The position numbers and the translations under genes were made by a program. This document shows, piece after piece, positions 1 to 9,301 of a stretch of DNA of 64,000 bases. Position 1 is the first letter of the stretch, and each line of letters opens with the position of its first letter. A model generated the notes under the pieces. The model made no database searches. It saw only the letters and a program-made list of their open reading frames with translations, and was not told where the DNA came from. The DNA is from Allobaculum mucilyticum (lineage in GTDB: Bacteria; Bacillota_I; Bacilli_A; Erysipelotrichales; Erysipelotrichaceae), in assembly GCF_022701195.1 (NCBI RefSeq), contig NZ_CP078089.1:2790001-2854000 (forward strand). Direction: 5' to 3'.

Positions 1-3000
1 ATAGCTTTACTCAGAGGATCCTGATGGCGGCGTAACGTGGAATACCATTTCCATCTATGAAATGGAAGTTTACGGAGGCATCCCTCAGGCACAGAAATGC
101 AATTCAGTTGCGGACATCAAAGATGCTCTTGAACTGAATCCGATCACAACAGAATCCACAAAAAGTTTCTGCTAAACTTCCGGAATTTGATGCCGAAAAA
201 TTCTCTGTTGAATACAACGGTACAGACCTCGAACAGGTTGTTGACTCAGATCAGAATATCCTCAAACCATTAGTTGATAAGCAGGTCAAAGTCTCCTATA
301 AGATCACAGATAAAACGACCAATGCTTACGACTTCAAAGAAATCACTGTCACTATTCCTGGTGAGCATCAGGTAGAAGAAGGCGACAATGATGTTCCAGG
401 CATTCTTCCTCCAATTCAGGAATGGAAGGGTGCAAAAGAAGGTGCTTTTGCAATTACTGAAAACACGAAAGTTCAGTATGCAGATGATAAATATGCCTAT
501 GCAGCTCAGGCACTTGTCGATGATTACAAGGAAATGACAGGTACGCAGATTTCTGCAGAAAAAGTGGCTGCCCTTCCGGAAACACCGGCAAAACACTATT
601 ACCTTTGGTGCAGGTACATCTGAACTTGGTGAAGAAGACTACCGCATGACGATTGGTGCGAAATCAATTCAGATTGGCGCTAATCATTCGACAGCAGCCT
701 ACTGGGCAACCCGTACCATTCTGCAGGGCATCAACAACAGTTCTGACAAAACTCTGCGCTGCGGTGAAATGCGTGACTACCCGACTATGAAGGTGCGCGG
801 CCTGATTCAGGACGTTGGACGTAAGACATTTACTCTCGACTACCTGAAACAGCTGGCTAAAGTACTCTCCTGGTACAAGCTGAATGACTTCCAGGTTCAT
901 CTGAACGATAACTACATCCAGCTCGAACAGTACAAGAACGTTAACGGCGAAGACCGTCGTCTGATCGATCCGTATTCGGCTTTCCGTCTGGAATCGGATA
1001 TCAAAAAAAGGCGGAAATGACGGCAAGAACCAGGCCGACCTGACTGCGACAGACGTCTTCTATACGAAAGAAGAATTTGCGGACTACATCGAAGAATGCA
1101 AGAACATGGGTATTACCATTGTTCCTGAATTCGATATGCCTGCACACGCTCTGGCAATGACCAAAGTCCGTCGGATCTCAAGACGCCGGATTCGGACATG
1201 CCGCACGTAACCACGAACGGCAACCGTTCCCCGGCTGACCATCTCGACCTGAACCATCAGTACGACGATGTCATGGGTTTGTTAAATCCATCTGGGACGA
1301 ATACACAAGCGGAGAGACAAAGTCTTCGATACTCCGTTATTCATATTGGAGCTGACGAATACGAAGCTGGTTCTGCAGCATACCGTAACTATGTGAATGA
1401 TATGTTCAAGTACGCCGAAGACAAAGGCTATACTCCACGTGTCTGGGGTTCTCTGACTCAGCTGAGTCAGGGCGCAACTGTATCTGGTGCAACCTACAAT
1501 CCGGATGGAACGGTCAAATCCCGCCGTCAGATTAACCTCTGGAACTTTGGCTGGTCAAATCCGAAAGCAATGTATGATCTTGGCTTCGAACTGATCAACT
1601 GCTCTGACGGAACATTCTATATTGTTCCGAATGCCGGCTACTACTATGACTATCTTGGTGATTCGCATCTGTTCAATACGCAGATCAACAACATGAGCAG
1701 CTTCAAAGTTCCTGCCGGTGACGAACAGATGGTCGGCGGAGCTTTCGCAATCTGGAACGACATGATCGACAACGCTGAAAATGGCATGTCGGAATACGAT
1801 ATCTACAAACGTACGATCCGTGCTGCAGGTATGATGGGAACCAACCTGTGGGGCAAAGGAAACATTACCCAGGCTGATGCTACGTCAATCATCGATCAGT
1901 ATCCGGAAGTACCGGGAACAAACTTCAACTACAACGTTAAAAATCGGAAAACGGAGCCATTACATCCGTTGATATGGAATCCACTACGGATACAACCGGA
2001 CCATCAACAGCCTCACAGCTGGAAATGACGTTCTGAAAGAAGTTGCAGGCCGCAAAGTCCTCGACCTTTCTTCCGGAAAAACTGCTTCATTCGGCACTCT
2101 CGAAACTGCAGGTCTTTCCAACACCCTGCGCGTTAAAGTAAAACGCACCAGCGCTTCCAAAGATGAGCAGATTCTGTTTGAATCTCCATACGGAACCATC
2201 AAAGCCGTTCAGAAAGAAACAGGAAAAGTCGGATTCACACGTGAAAACCACGACTACTCCTTCGACTATGAACTGCCGGTTGGTGTTTGGACAGAACTCG
2301 AATTCCGCAACGAATTTGAGAAATTCTCCCTCTATGTGGATGGAGGAGTTTGTTCAGACAATCGGTAAGGATGGCCGCGGCTCTCTGAAAGCTACAATGA
2401 TGTTCCCTGTCCAGACCGTTGGCAGTGCTGAACATCCATTCGAAGGTTTTGTAGACGATATCCGTCTGGGAACAACCCCTGAAACATCGTTCGTCAATAC
2501 GATCGCTCTTGACCGCAAGATCGATCTGCTCGGACAGGTTGCTCTTGCAAACAACACTGAACTGGTTAAGGAAGCACTCGCTCTGACCGGTAAGTACGCA
2601 CCGACAGCTGAAGAAATCGCTGCAATGACGACTCGCGTTGAAGAAGCAATTTCCAAAGCTGAATACGAACGTGCAGATTACTCCCGTATTGATGCACTGC
2701 TTGCTCTTGAACCAGATGATGACAGCGTCTATACAGCTGCTTCCATCGATGCATTCAACAGAGCAAAGACAACATTGTCCGCGATCTGCCAAAAGCTTCT
2801 CAGGCTGATGTTGACATGATGGCCCAAAACCTGGCATCCATCCTGCTCGATCTCGAACTGAATGATCTCAGCAACTTCACTCTGGTTCCACAGGGAATCA
2901 TGAAGGCTACTGCTTCCAGCAACCAGAATGGTGAAGAACCGTCTAAAGCAATCGATGGCGATACTTCCACGATGTTCCATACAGACTGGAATAACACCAC

Positions 3001-3723
3001 GATGCCTCACTGGCTCGATATTGAATTTGCAACTCCGCAGACCATCGACCAGATCCTGTATACTCAAGATCCGGCGGTGGAAACGGTCACCCGCTGACCT
3101 ACGATATTCAGACCAGTGATGACGGACAGACATATACAACCGTTTATTCTGGCGAAATGCAGAACTCCGGAGATGTTAAAACGATTACGCTGAATGCAGC
3201 AGTTACAACCAAACATATCCGTATGGTTGCTAAGACAGCCCGCAACAACAACTTCTCCTGCGCAGAAATCAACTTCCGCAGAGTTATCAGCAGCTCTGAT
3301 ACTGAAGGTCTGAATGCGATTATCGCTCAGGCTGAAGCTCTGAAAGCTGCAAATTATCCAGAGTCCTCCTGGACTGCTATGCAGAAAGTTCTTGCCAAAG
3401 CAAAAGCTCTGCCAGCCACTGCAACTGCAGTAGAAGTAGAAGCCATGAAAGGCGAACTCTCTCAGGCTATCTGCGCTCTTGCAGGTGAAACTGTTGTGAT
3501 CGACTACACAATGCTCCAGACAGTCATCGATGACATGACTGAAGCTAAACTTGCAGACATTGCCAATGCAGACGCACTGAAGGCAAAACTGAATGCCGCA
3601 AAAGCGCTGATCGACAATGCTGAAACACAGGAAGCTGTTGATACCATGACTTCTGAACTCCACGATGCATGGCTTGCAGCACGCTACACTGTTTCTGCAG
3701 AAAAACTTGGCGATCTCAAATAA
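1..3723 (+). pseudogene. Secreted GH20 beta-N-acetylhexosaminidase, frameshifted and 5'-truncated
   Basis: Only the 3' part of a large modular glycosidase gene is in the window. Joining frames gives, in order, the end of an F5/8-type (CBM32) domain (about 1-90), a linker, a GH20 barrel (about 430-1900) with the catalytic Asp-Glu pair in HIGADEY (near 1352), a LamG-like segment (about 1960-2480), a helical FIVAR-like stretch, a second CBM32 (about 2860-3290) and a final FIVAR pair ending at TAA 3721-3723. The reading frame breaks near 160-164, 590-593, 1003-1009, 1170, 1279, 1319, 1334, 1944, 2010, 2343, 2765 and 3065. All breaks look like single-base gains or losses, several in A runs. GH20 enzymes remove terminal GlcNAc or GalNAc from glycans; some relatives are lacto-N-biosidases. 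The protein sequence between breaks is well preserved, so decay is recent or the breaks are sequencing errors. No sortase motif is visible at the C-terminus. Confidence 0.85.
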
Positions 3724-3807
3724 GCTATAAACGAAGCTTCATACTTGATTCAAACCCCGACAGGAACTGAAGCAATTCTGTCCCCTGACGGGTCCTGCAA
3801 ATACAAA

Positions 3808-3872
3808 GAAGGTTCTGAACACTCTTTGCTGACCGAACGGCCGGCAGGGAGGTTCAGAACCTTCTTGCTTTC
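3808..3872 (+). terminator. Terminator after the GH20 gene
   Basis: A perfect 13-bp inverted repeat (3808-3820 with 3852-3864) is followed by TTGCTTTC. The loop is long at 31 nt and the T tract is interrupted, so efficiency is uncertain. It sits 85 bases after the GH20 stop codon. Confidence 0.55.
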
Positions 3873-3922
3873 AGATGAATTTGCAAATCACTCTTCGGAT
3901 AGAAGGTTAATGAAGACAGAAG

Positions 3923-4399
3923 CTATTCGATCTGTCCGAGCTTAACCGGATCCACACCCAAATCATCAAACAGCTTTTTCAGCTTATTTCCATCGATCCG
4001 TTCAAAGAGATCGAGGATCAGACCGGTGATGTCCGCTCTGTAGCTATATGTTTCAGAACGGGACGGATACCGGATGACTTTGTATAGCAGTCTTCTGCGT
4101 CATTGCTTGACATGATATTCAGATAAGCAGCTTTGTTTCGATAGTCGCTTCGAATGTTTTCACTCTTTTAACAATTCCGCTGATTTTACCCGGATAACCA
4201 GCACGATCGTAGAATGCTGTATACGGATCATTGATATAACGTTCGTTAACGATGGTCTTCAGATACTCTTTCATTCTCTCCTGCAGCAGTCGCGACTGGC
4301 GTACCTGTTCTTTTGATCTTTTTATCTTTTGACGGATAGCTGATCTTTCCTAACAGGTAAGGGGTTTCCCATATTAAACCGGGAAGCTTTTGAAACATC
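3923..4399 (-). pseudogene. 3' remnant of an unrecognised minus-strand gene
   Basis: On the minus strand this stretch reads as protein in pieces. A segment ending at the TAG at 3925-3923 contains LFERIDGNKLKKLFDDLG. Upstream of it, in another frame, come segments containing KEYLKTIVNERYINDPYTAF and YDRAGYPGKISGIVKRVKTF. At least two frame changes and no usable start are present. The IS at 4400 cuts it off from further sequence on the other side (see 6166-6350). I do not recognise the family. Confidence 0.5.
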
Positions 4400-4404
4400 C
4401 TTAT

Positions 4405-4433
4405 CTATAGTTCCCAAAAATTTTTACCACTAG
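4405..4433 (+). repeat. Left terminal inverted repeat of the IS
   Basis: This 29-bp sequence starts CTATAGTTCCC and ends TTTACCACTAG. It matches the right end (6132-6160, opposite strand) with 5 mismatches, all in the central A/T part. Confidence 0.8.
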
Positions 4434-4525
4434 TTTCTGTTTTTAACTCTCTAGCGATCAGCCTAGAATATAACTGCTTTATTTAAAGCGATAATAGTCT
4501 TCATACTAACCCTCTTATACGAATG

Positions 4526-4560
4526 TGATACAATTTCTAGTGGGAATTGATTACCACTAG
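4526..4560 (+). promoter_or_regulatory. IS-internal extended -10 promoter overlapped by a TIR-derived palindrome
   Basis: TGA-TACAAT at 4526-4534 is a good extended -10 box. Immediately after it, CTAGTGG (4537-4543) and CCACTAG (4554-4560) form a perfect 7-bp inverted repeat with a 10-nt loop. The right arm, with its preceding bases ATTA, repeats the inner end of the terminal inverted repeat. The palindrome lies at the expected transcription start and ends just before the ribosome binding site AAAGGTG and ATG 4572. A DNA-level operator for the transposase or an RNA hairpin shielding the ribosome site are both plausible. Confidence 0.5.
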
Positions 4561-4571
4561 AAAGGTGAAAA

Positions 4572-6145
4572 ATGTTCATTGTTTATAAGCGTCAAAATGG
4601 GACCAACTATGCAAGAGTCTGTATTTCTCAATGGAAAAATGGGACAAGTCGTCAGAAGACAGTTCACAATCTGGGGCGAGTAATCGATAAGGATAAGCAT
4701 ATTTTCAAAAATCGAGAACGTGGCTTATTCACTTATGACCTTGAAACGGACACTTTTGATACGCCCGACTGGCTTTCTGACCTTGCTGAACCGAAGCCGA
4801 ATCCAGACTCGAATTTGGTTAAGATTCCTTCCGAGAAGCTGATCGTCAACTTTGGGGATGCCTGGTTTCTTTCTCGATTTCTTGAAATAGAAGGTCTGGA
4901 CCATGTTCTTAAATCCATTGACTGCGCCAATGCCGATTCCTTCTTTTCAATGATTCTGTATTACGTTCTTGAACACCGGAGTAATACCCATGCCGAAGAC
5001 TGGTATCAAAGTTCCTATTGCCGCTATCTGTTTCCTGAGGCTGACCTTTCCAGTCAGAGAATCTCTGAACTGCTCGAGCAGCTGGGAAGTGAAGAAAACT
5101 GGCGCCTGTTTTTCAAAGCCTATATTCACTGGCTTGATCAGTCTGGCATTGATTATCGAAAGATCATCATCGATTCCACCGGTTTGCCCAACAGTATCCA
5201 CTTTCCTTTGACAGCTGTAAGTAACCATAATGGCAAGATCTCGAATGAAATACGTTTGATCTTTGTAGTTGAGGAAGAGATTGGATTACCTGTTTTCATG
5301 CGATATGTACAGGGGTCTATCGTAGATATCAGTACTCTCGTACAAACTTTGAGAGAACTTGAAGAGTACTCGATAGAACCTGAATTAACTTTGATGGATG
5401 CAGGTTATTACAGTGAACAGAATACCGATTATCTCATGGATAACGGGGTGAATTTTGTCTGCCGTGTTCAGTCGAACAGGCTCACCTGCAAAAAGATGAT
5501 TGTGGAAAACAAAGAAACACTGGAACGGAAAAAAATCTCGTACGTTTTGGAAATCGGCTGTTATTCATTAAGAAAGCCTGGACAAATCTAAGTTCAAAGT
5601 ACAGCGGATGGGTTTACGTCTGTAAGGATATCGCCCGCCAGAATATCGAAGAAGACCGTCTTTTATCCAGTCGTGAGTTGAAAAGCCTGTCTATGGACGA
5701 AATCTACAATGAATTAGCCGAAAATGGAATTTTCGTTATGGTCTCCACTCTTGAATTAAGCCCGGAAGAACTGCTGCCGGTTTACTATACAAGGCAGCAG
5801 ATAGAACAAACTTTCGACTTATCCAAAAACGACACTGATCTGATGCCGCTAAGGATTCACGGCGAAGAAACACTTCGAGGGCACTTGCTTCTAGTGTTTA
5901 TCGTAACCGTCATCCGCAGACAAATGGAAAGGGTTCTAAACGATCCGAAAACAAAAGGTCTTCCCAAGAAAGGGAAAAAGTTGACCACGGAATCTCTGTT
6001 CCAGAATCTGGGATACCAGCATGCAAAGGTATTTTCGGATCAGATCATTCCGCAGAAAGCCAACTCCAAGGTAAATTTCGCTTATAAGATATTTGGGATA
6101 AAATCCCCACTTGCGATATCTCTTGAAAACTCTAGTGGTAAATAA
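4572..6145 (+). pseudogene. IS1634-like transposase, split by a -1 frame change
   Basis: The DDE transposase for the surrounding IS. The first frame runs 4572-5591 and the rest continues in the -1 frame to 6145. Catalytic motifs are present on both sides: first Asp in IIIDST (near 5170), second in LTLMDAGYYS (near 5397), and the Y-(2)-R-(3)-E-(6)-K signature in YYTRQQIEQTFDLSK (near 5780-5825). An A7 run (5529-5535) lies where the frames cross; one extra A would give a continuous protein of about 525 residues reading KKNLVRFGNRLLFIKKAW across the joint. This may be a simple deletion that kills the element, slippage on the A run that still yields full-length enzyme, or a sequencing error. The start is supported by AAAGGTG 6 bases upstream. 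Confidence 0.8.
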
Positions 6146-6160
6146 AATCGGGAACTATAG
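6132..6160 (-). repeat. Right terminal inverted repeat of the IS
   Basis: Reverse complement starts CTATAGTTCCC and pairs with 4405-4433. The transposase TAA (6143-6145) is inside it. Confidence 0.8.
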
Positions 6161-6165
6161 GTAAG

Positions 6166-6350
6166 TCAAATAAGAATCCGCAGGGTCTGCATCGACGTAC
6201 AGTAAAGATAAATCGAACTCTGCATGATGGGCAACAGCTTCCCGTTTATTTCTGCGGATTCTGTCTGATTCTTTCTTCTTTGCCTGACTGAATGTTCCGG
6301 GCTTTTTGCACCGTTCTTTTCCGAATGGTTTTCGCCTTGATCCCAGGAAG
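6166..6350 (-). pseudogene. Remnant of the minus-strand gene beyond the IS
   Basis: The minus strand is open in a frame reading Lys/Arg-rich sequence and then EFDLSLLYVDADPADSYLTY up to the IS edge, where it is interrupted. It is probably the upstream part of the gene whose 3' end is at 3923-4399. All three minus frames are open for some distance here, so the true frame and start cannot be fixed. Function not recognised. Confidence 0.35.
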
Positions 6351-6443
6351 CAGTTTTACGGGGAAAGCGCATCCGGTTGAGGTTGAGAGTCAGCCTGAAA
6401 ATCTGTACATTGGATATATTGGAAACAGAGAAAGGATTTATTT

Positions 6444-6689
6444 ATGGCTATTCGACAGCGCCTGGTCGATGATGAATACAATCGACTGGCAGAAGAAACA
6501 GATGATCTGACAGCTGCATATATTGAAACCATGCGTAAAGATGGTGTTGATGAGTTCATGATCAACCTGTTTATTGAAAATGCGAAACGGGAAAAAGCTG
6601 AACGCGATGCGAAAAAAGCGCAGAGCGATGACCGTTCGGAAGAAAAAGAGTATCTCAAACAGTTTGAAAGTGCAGGAGAAAAAGAATGA
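6444..6689 (+). CDS. Small charged hypothetical protein
   Basis: 81 residues, mostly helical and strongly charged. The C-terminal half is rich in Lys, Glu and Asp (AKREKAERDAKKAQSDD), suggesting a short coiled coil. No signal peptide or membrane segment. The start is supported by AGAAAGGA about 6 bases upstream. The stop overlaps the next start as ATGA, so the two are translationally coupled and probably work together. Family not recognised. Confidence 0.7.
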   Translation: MAIRQRLVDDEYNRLAEETDDLTAAYIETMRKDGVDEFMINLFIENAKREKAERDAKKAQSDDRSEEKEYLKQFESAGEKE

Positions 6690-7351
6690 ACTGGATGTAT
6701 CTGCTTTATTTTTCAGTCTTCATTGCCCTTGTCGTCCTCGTACCGCCTCTTGTAAAACGCGTGTATTACCAGAGAATGATGAATGATCTGGACAAGGGAA
6801 ATGTGACTGCGTTTAAAAAACATCTCGATTCGCTGATCTCAAAAGTAACCTTTACGGCTTTTGAACGTGAATCGATGCGTCTATCTCTTTGCATGGCTAT
6901 GGGAGATAAGAAACAGGTTGAGGATCAGCTTGCGTTCATGGAAAACATGAAGCTCAGCAAGAAGCAGAAAGCGCAGCTCGGCGAGCAGGGATTCTACATC
7001 TACCTCGATTTTGGAAAAATCAAAAAAGCAAAACGCATGCTCGACATGGTTGAAACTTACGGAACTCCGCAGCAGTTCCATAACCTGGAAATCCAGTATT
7101 CGATTCTCCTCAAAAAAGAATCCAAGTATATTAAGGAACTGACAGAACGTCATAGCCGTCTGGAAGAACAGGGCCCGCTTGGCGATGGCGTTAATATCCC
7201 GGCAGGCATGCTTGAGTATCTGATTGCTCTGCAGTATTCCTACAATAAGGATTATGCAGATATGAAAAAATGGGTTAAACCGGCTATTGCCCATCTCAAA
7301 GGAACCGCCGAAGAGGCAACCTGCCAGACGATGCTTGAGAAGGCAGCCTGA
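6686..7351 (+). CDS. Membrane-anchored helical-repeat protein of unknown function
   Basis: 221 residues. Residues 3-24 form one hydrophobic N-terminal segment, a likely membrane anchor with the rest in the cytoplasm. The remainder is a series of amphipathic helices of TPR-like character (for example YLDFGKIKKAKRMLDMVETY near 110-130), often a protein-interaction scaffold. It overlaps the upstream small gene by 4 bases and is followed by a strong terminator, so the two form a bicistronic unit. No catalytic motif is visible. Confidence 0.75.
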   Translation: MNWMYLLYFSVFIALVVLVPPLVKRVYYQRMMNDLDKGNVTAFKKHLDSLISKVTFTAFERESMRLSLCMAMGDKKQVEDQLAFMENMKLSKKQKAQLGEQGFYIYLDFGKIKKAKRMLDMVETYGTPQQFHNLEIQYSILLKKESKYIKELTERHSRLEEQGPLGDGVNIPAGMLEYLIALQYSYNKDYADMKKWVKPAIAHLKGTAEEATCQTMLEKAA

Positions 7352-7390
7352 TCACTGAAGGCTCTTTAAGGAATCTGATAAACTATCCAA

Positions 7391-7412
7391 GGAAGCTCAG
7401 CTTCCTTTTTTT
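7391..7412 (+). terminator. Rho-independent terminator
   Basis: GGAAGCT / AGCTTCC hairpin with a one-base loop in the drawn pairing, followed by seven T. It closes the 6444-7351 unit. Confidence 0.85.
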
Positions 7413-7562
7413 ACAGGAGCGCCGCTGTAAGAAAAACAAAAACAGGTGTCAATCTCTGATTTTCCTTGAACTCTTTCGAACAGCCGGCTGCAGGAATAGA
7501 CACTTCTGCAGTCTTTGCGTATCCTGAAAAATACACCGGAAATCCAGCAAGGAGTGATACAA

Positions 7563-8915
7563 ATGAAGCTTTATAACAGCTATACCCAGAAAACAGAAGA
7601 CTTCATTCCGATGGAAGACGGAAAAGTCTCCATGTATGTCTGCGGACCAACTGTCTATAACGATCCTCACATTGGCAATGCGAGACCGATCGTCGTCTTT
7701 GATACCTTATGCAAAACACTTGAAGCACTCGGCAACGAAGTTACGTTAGCCTCTAACTTTACAGACGTCGACGATAAGATCATTGCCCGGGCAATTGAAG
7801 AAAATACGACAGAAAAGGAACTGACCGACCGCTACATTGAAGAGTTCAAAGCCGTCCGCTCCGCCCTTGGCGCGCGTGAGCCGGACTATGCTCCGCGTGT
7901 AACGGAAACAATGGACCAGATTATCGCATTTATTGCCGATCTCGTAGACAAAGGCGCTGCATATGCTGTGGATGGCGATGTATATTTCCGCGTCAATGCC
8001 GATAAGACGTATGGCGAACTGTCTCACCAGAATGTAGACGATCTCAACGCCGGAAGCCGGATCGAGATCAATGATAAAAAGGAAAGCCCGCTCGACTTTA
8101 CGCTGTGGAAAACCACAGACAAAGGCGTGCAGTGGGATTCTCCATGGGGCAAAGGCCGTCCGGGATGGCACACCGAATGCGTCGTTATGATCAACGATGT
8201 CTTCGGCAAACCGCTGATCGACGTTCACGGCGGCGGAAATGACCTTAAATTCCCGCATCACGAAAATGAAATGGCACAGGCACGTATGACCTGGGGAACC
8301 CCTTTGGCTAACACCTGGGTTCATAACGGCATGATCAACATCGAAAACGACAAGTGCGAACTCGACAAGATGTCCAAATCGCTGGGCAACGTTGTTCTTG
8401 CCAAAGATCTGATCGCCAAATACGGTGGACCAGTCTGCCGCTGGATGATGATCTCCACCCATTACAGAGCACCTCTGACACTGTCCAAAACCGCAATGGA
8501 AAGCGCCGCAAAAGAAGTCGAAAAAGTCAGAAAGCCGATGAAGCAGGCACTGTTCCAGCTCGATCTGGCCGACCGTTTTGATGAAAACGCGCCAAAAGAC
8601 GAGGCAAGCTGGAAAGCCTTCCTCGATGCCATGTCGGATGATCTGAACACGCCAAATGCGATTTCCGCTGTTCAGCAGGCTGTCAAAGATCTCAATACCG
8701 CACTGCGCAAACGTGACCTGGACTACGATCGCATTCAGTCGCTCTACAGTTCACTCAGAGCAATGCTTGGCGTATTAGGTATCGACCTTGAGCTCCAGCA
8801 TGCAGCGGACGAGCAGAAACAGCTGTACAGAGACTGGAAAAACGCAGTCTGCGAAAAGAACTTCGAAAGCGCTGATGCCTGCCGCAAAACGCTGATGGAA
8901 CAGGGAATTATCTGA
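7563..8915 (+). CDS. cysS: Cysteinyl-tRNA synthetase
   Basis: Charges tRNA-Cys with cysteine in the cytoplasm; class I synthetase, 450 residues, about the usual length. Visible hallmarks are the N-terminal CGPTVYNDPHIGNARP (zinc-ligand Cys plus the HIGH-type motif), the zinc/cysteine site WHTEC, HGGGNDLKFPHHENE, and the KMSKS loop KMSKSLGN near residue 265. The chosen ATG has AAGGAGTGA 5 bases upstream; an upstream in-frame ATG would only add 16 unconserved residues. It overlaps mrnC by one base (TGATG), the conserved cysS-mrnC-rlmB arrangement of Bacillota. No T-box is visible in the 150 bases before it. Confidence 0.97.
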   Translation: MKLYNSYTQKTEDFIPMEDGKVSMYVCGPTVYNDPHIGNARPIVVFDTLCKTLEALGNEVTLASNFTDVDDKIIARAIEENTTEKELTDRYIEEFKAVRSALGAREPDYAPRVTETMDQIIAFIADLVDKGAAYAVDGDVYFRVNADKTYGELSHQNVDDLNAGSRIEINDKKESPLDFTLWKTTDKGVQWDSPWGKGRPGWHTECVVMINDVFGKPLIDVHGGGNDLKFPHHENEMAQARMTWGTPLANTWVHNGMINIENDKCELDKMSKSLGNVVLAKDLIAKYGGPVCRWMMISTHYRAPLTLSKTAMESAAKEVEKVRKPMKQALFQLDLADRFDENAPKDEASWKAFLDAMSDDLNTPNAISAVQQAVKDLNTALRKRDLDYDRIQSLYSSLRAMLGVLGIDLELQHAADEQKQLYRDWKNAVCEKNFESADACRKTLMEQGII

Positions 8916-9301
8916 TGGAAATCGTAATGGAAAACCCTGTTACTCTCGCGTGGCTGGGCGATGCCATTTATAACCTGAAAGTCAGGGAAACGATCCTTGC
9001 AAGCGGAAAATGCAGACCGGACGTGCTGCAGAAAACAGCCGCAAAATACAACAGTGCAGTTGGACAGGCGAAAGTCCTCGACGCATTGCTGGAGAGGGAT
9101 CTGCTCAATGAAGACGAGAAAGAAATTGTACGCAGAGGACGGAACGCGCACGTCAAAAGTCCCGCGAAAAACGCGGATCTGAAGACGTACCTGAAAGCCA
9201 CGGGCCTTGAGGCCCTGTTTGGCTATCTGTCTCTGTATCATCATGAAGAGAGAATGGAAGAGCTGCTTACGATCTGTATGGATCTTGGAGAAACGCTATG
9301 A
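8915..9301 (+). CDS. mrnC: Mini-ribonuclease 3
   Basis: 128 residues: an RNase III catalytic domain without the double-stranded-RNA-binding domain, as in Bacillus MrnC, which matures 23S rRNA ends. The N-terminal LAWLGDAIYNLKVRE is the family signature carrying the metal-binding Asp. Near residues 75-110, RGRNAHVKSPAKNADLKTYLKATGLEALFGYL carries the second acidic cluster. It sits between cysS and rlmB with one-base and four-base overlaps, matching the order in other Bacillota. Confidence 0.95.
   Translation: MEIVMENPVTLAWLGDAIYNLKVRETILASGKCRPDVLQKTAAKYNSAVGQAKVLDALLERDLLNEDEKEIVRRGRNAHVKSPAKNADLKTYLKATGLEALFGYLSLYHHEERMEELLTICMDLGETL

Larger units (their letters stand above)
4400..6165 (+). 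mobile_element. IS1634-like (IS4 superfamily) insertion sequence
   Basis: The element has imperfect terminal inverted repeats: 4405-4433 against 6132-6160 on the opposite strand, 24 of 29 positions identical, outermost bases CTATAGTTCCC. The match can be extended outward by CTTAY to 4400 and 6165. It carries one DDE transposase gene whose stop codon lies inside the right repeat. Length of about 1.76 kb fits the IS1634 group. No clear target-site duplication is visible next to either choice of end. It splits minus-strand coding remnants. Confidence 0.8.

Noticed and set aside
4396-6170. Target-site duplication around the IS
   Set aside because: CTTAT before the left end and GTAAG after the right end are inverted, not direct, copies; no direct repeat of 4 or more bases was convincing.
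7413-7562. T-box before cysS
   Set aside because: No antiterminator core (GGTGGNACCGC) or terminator could be found in the short leader.
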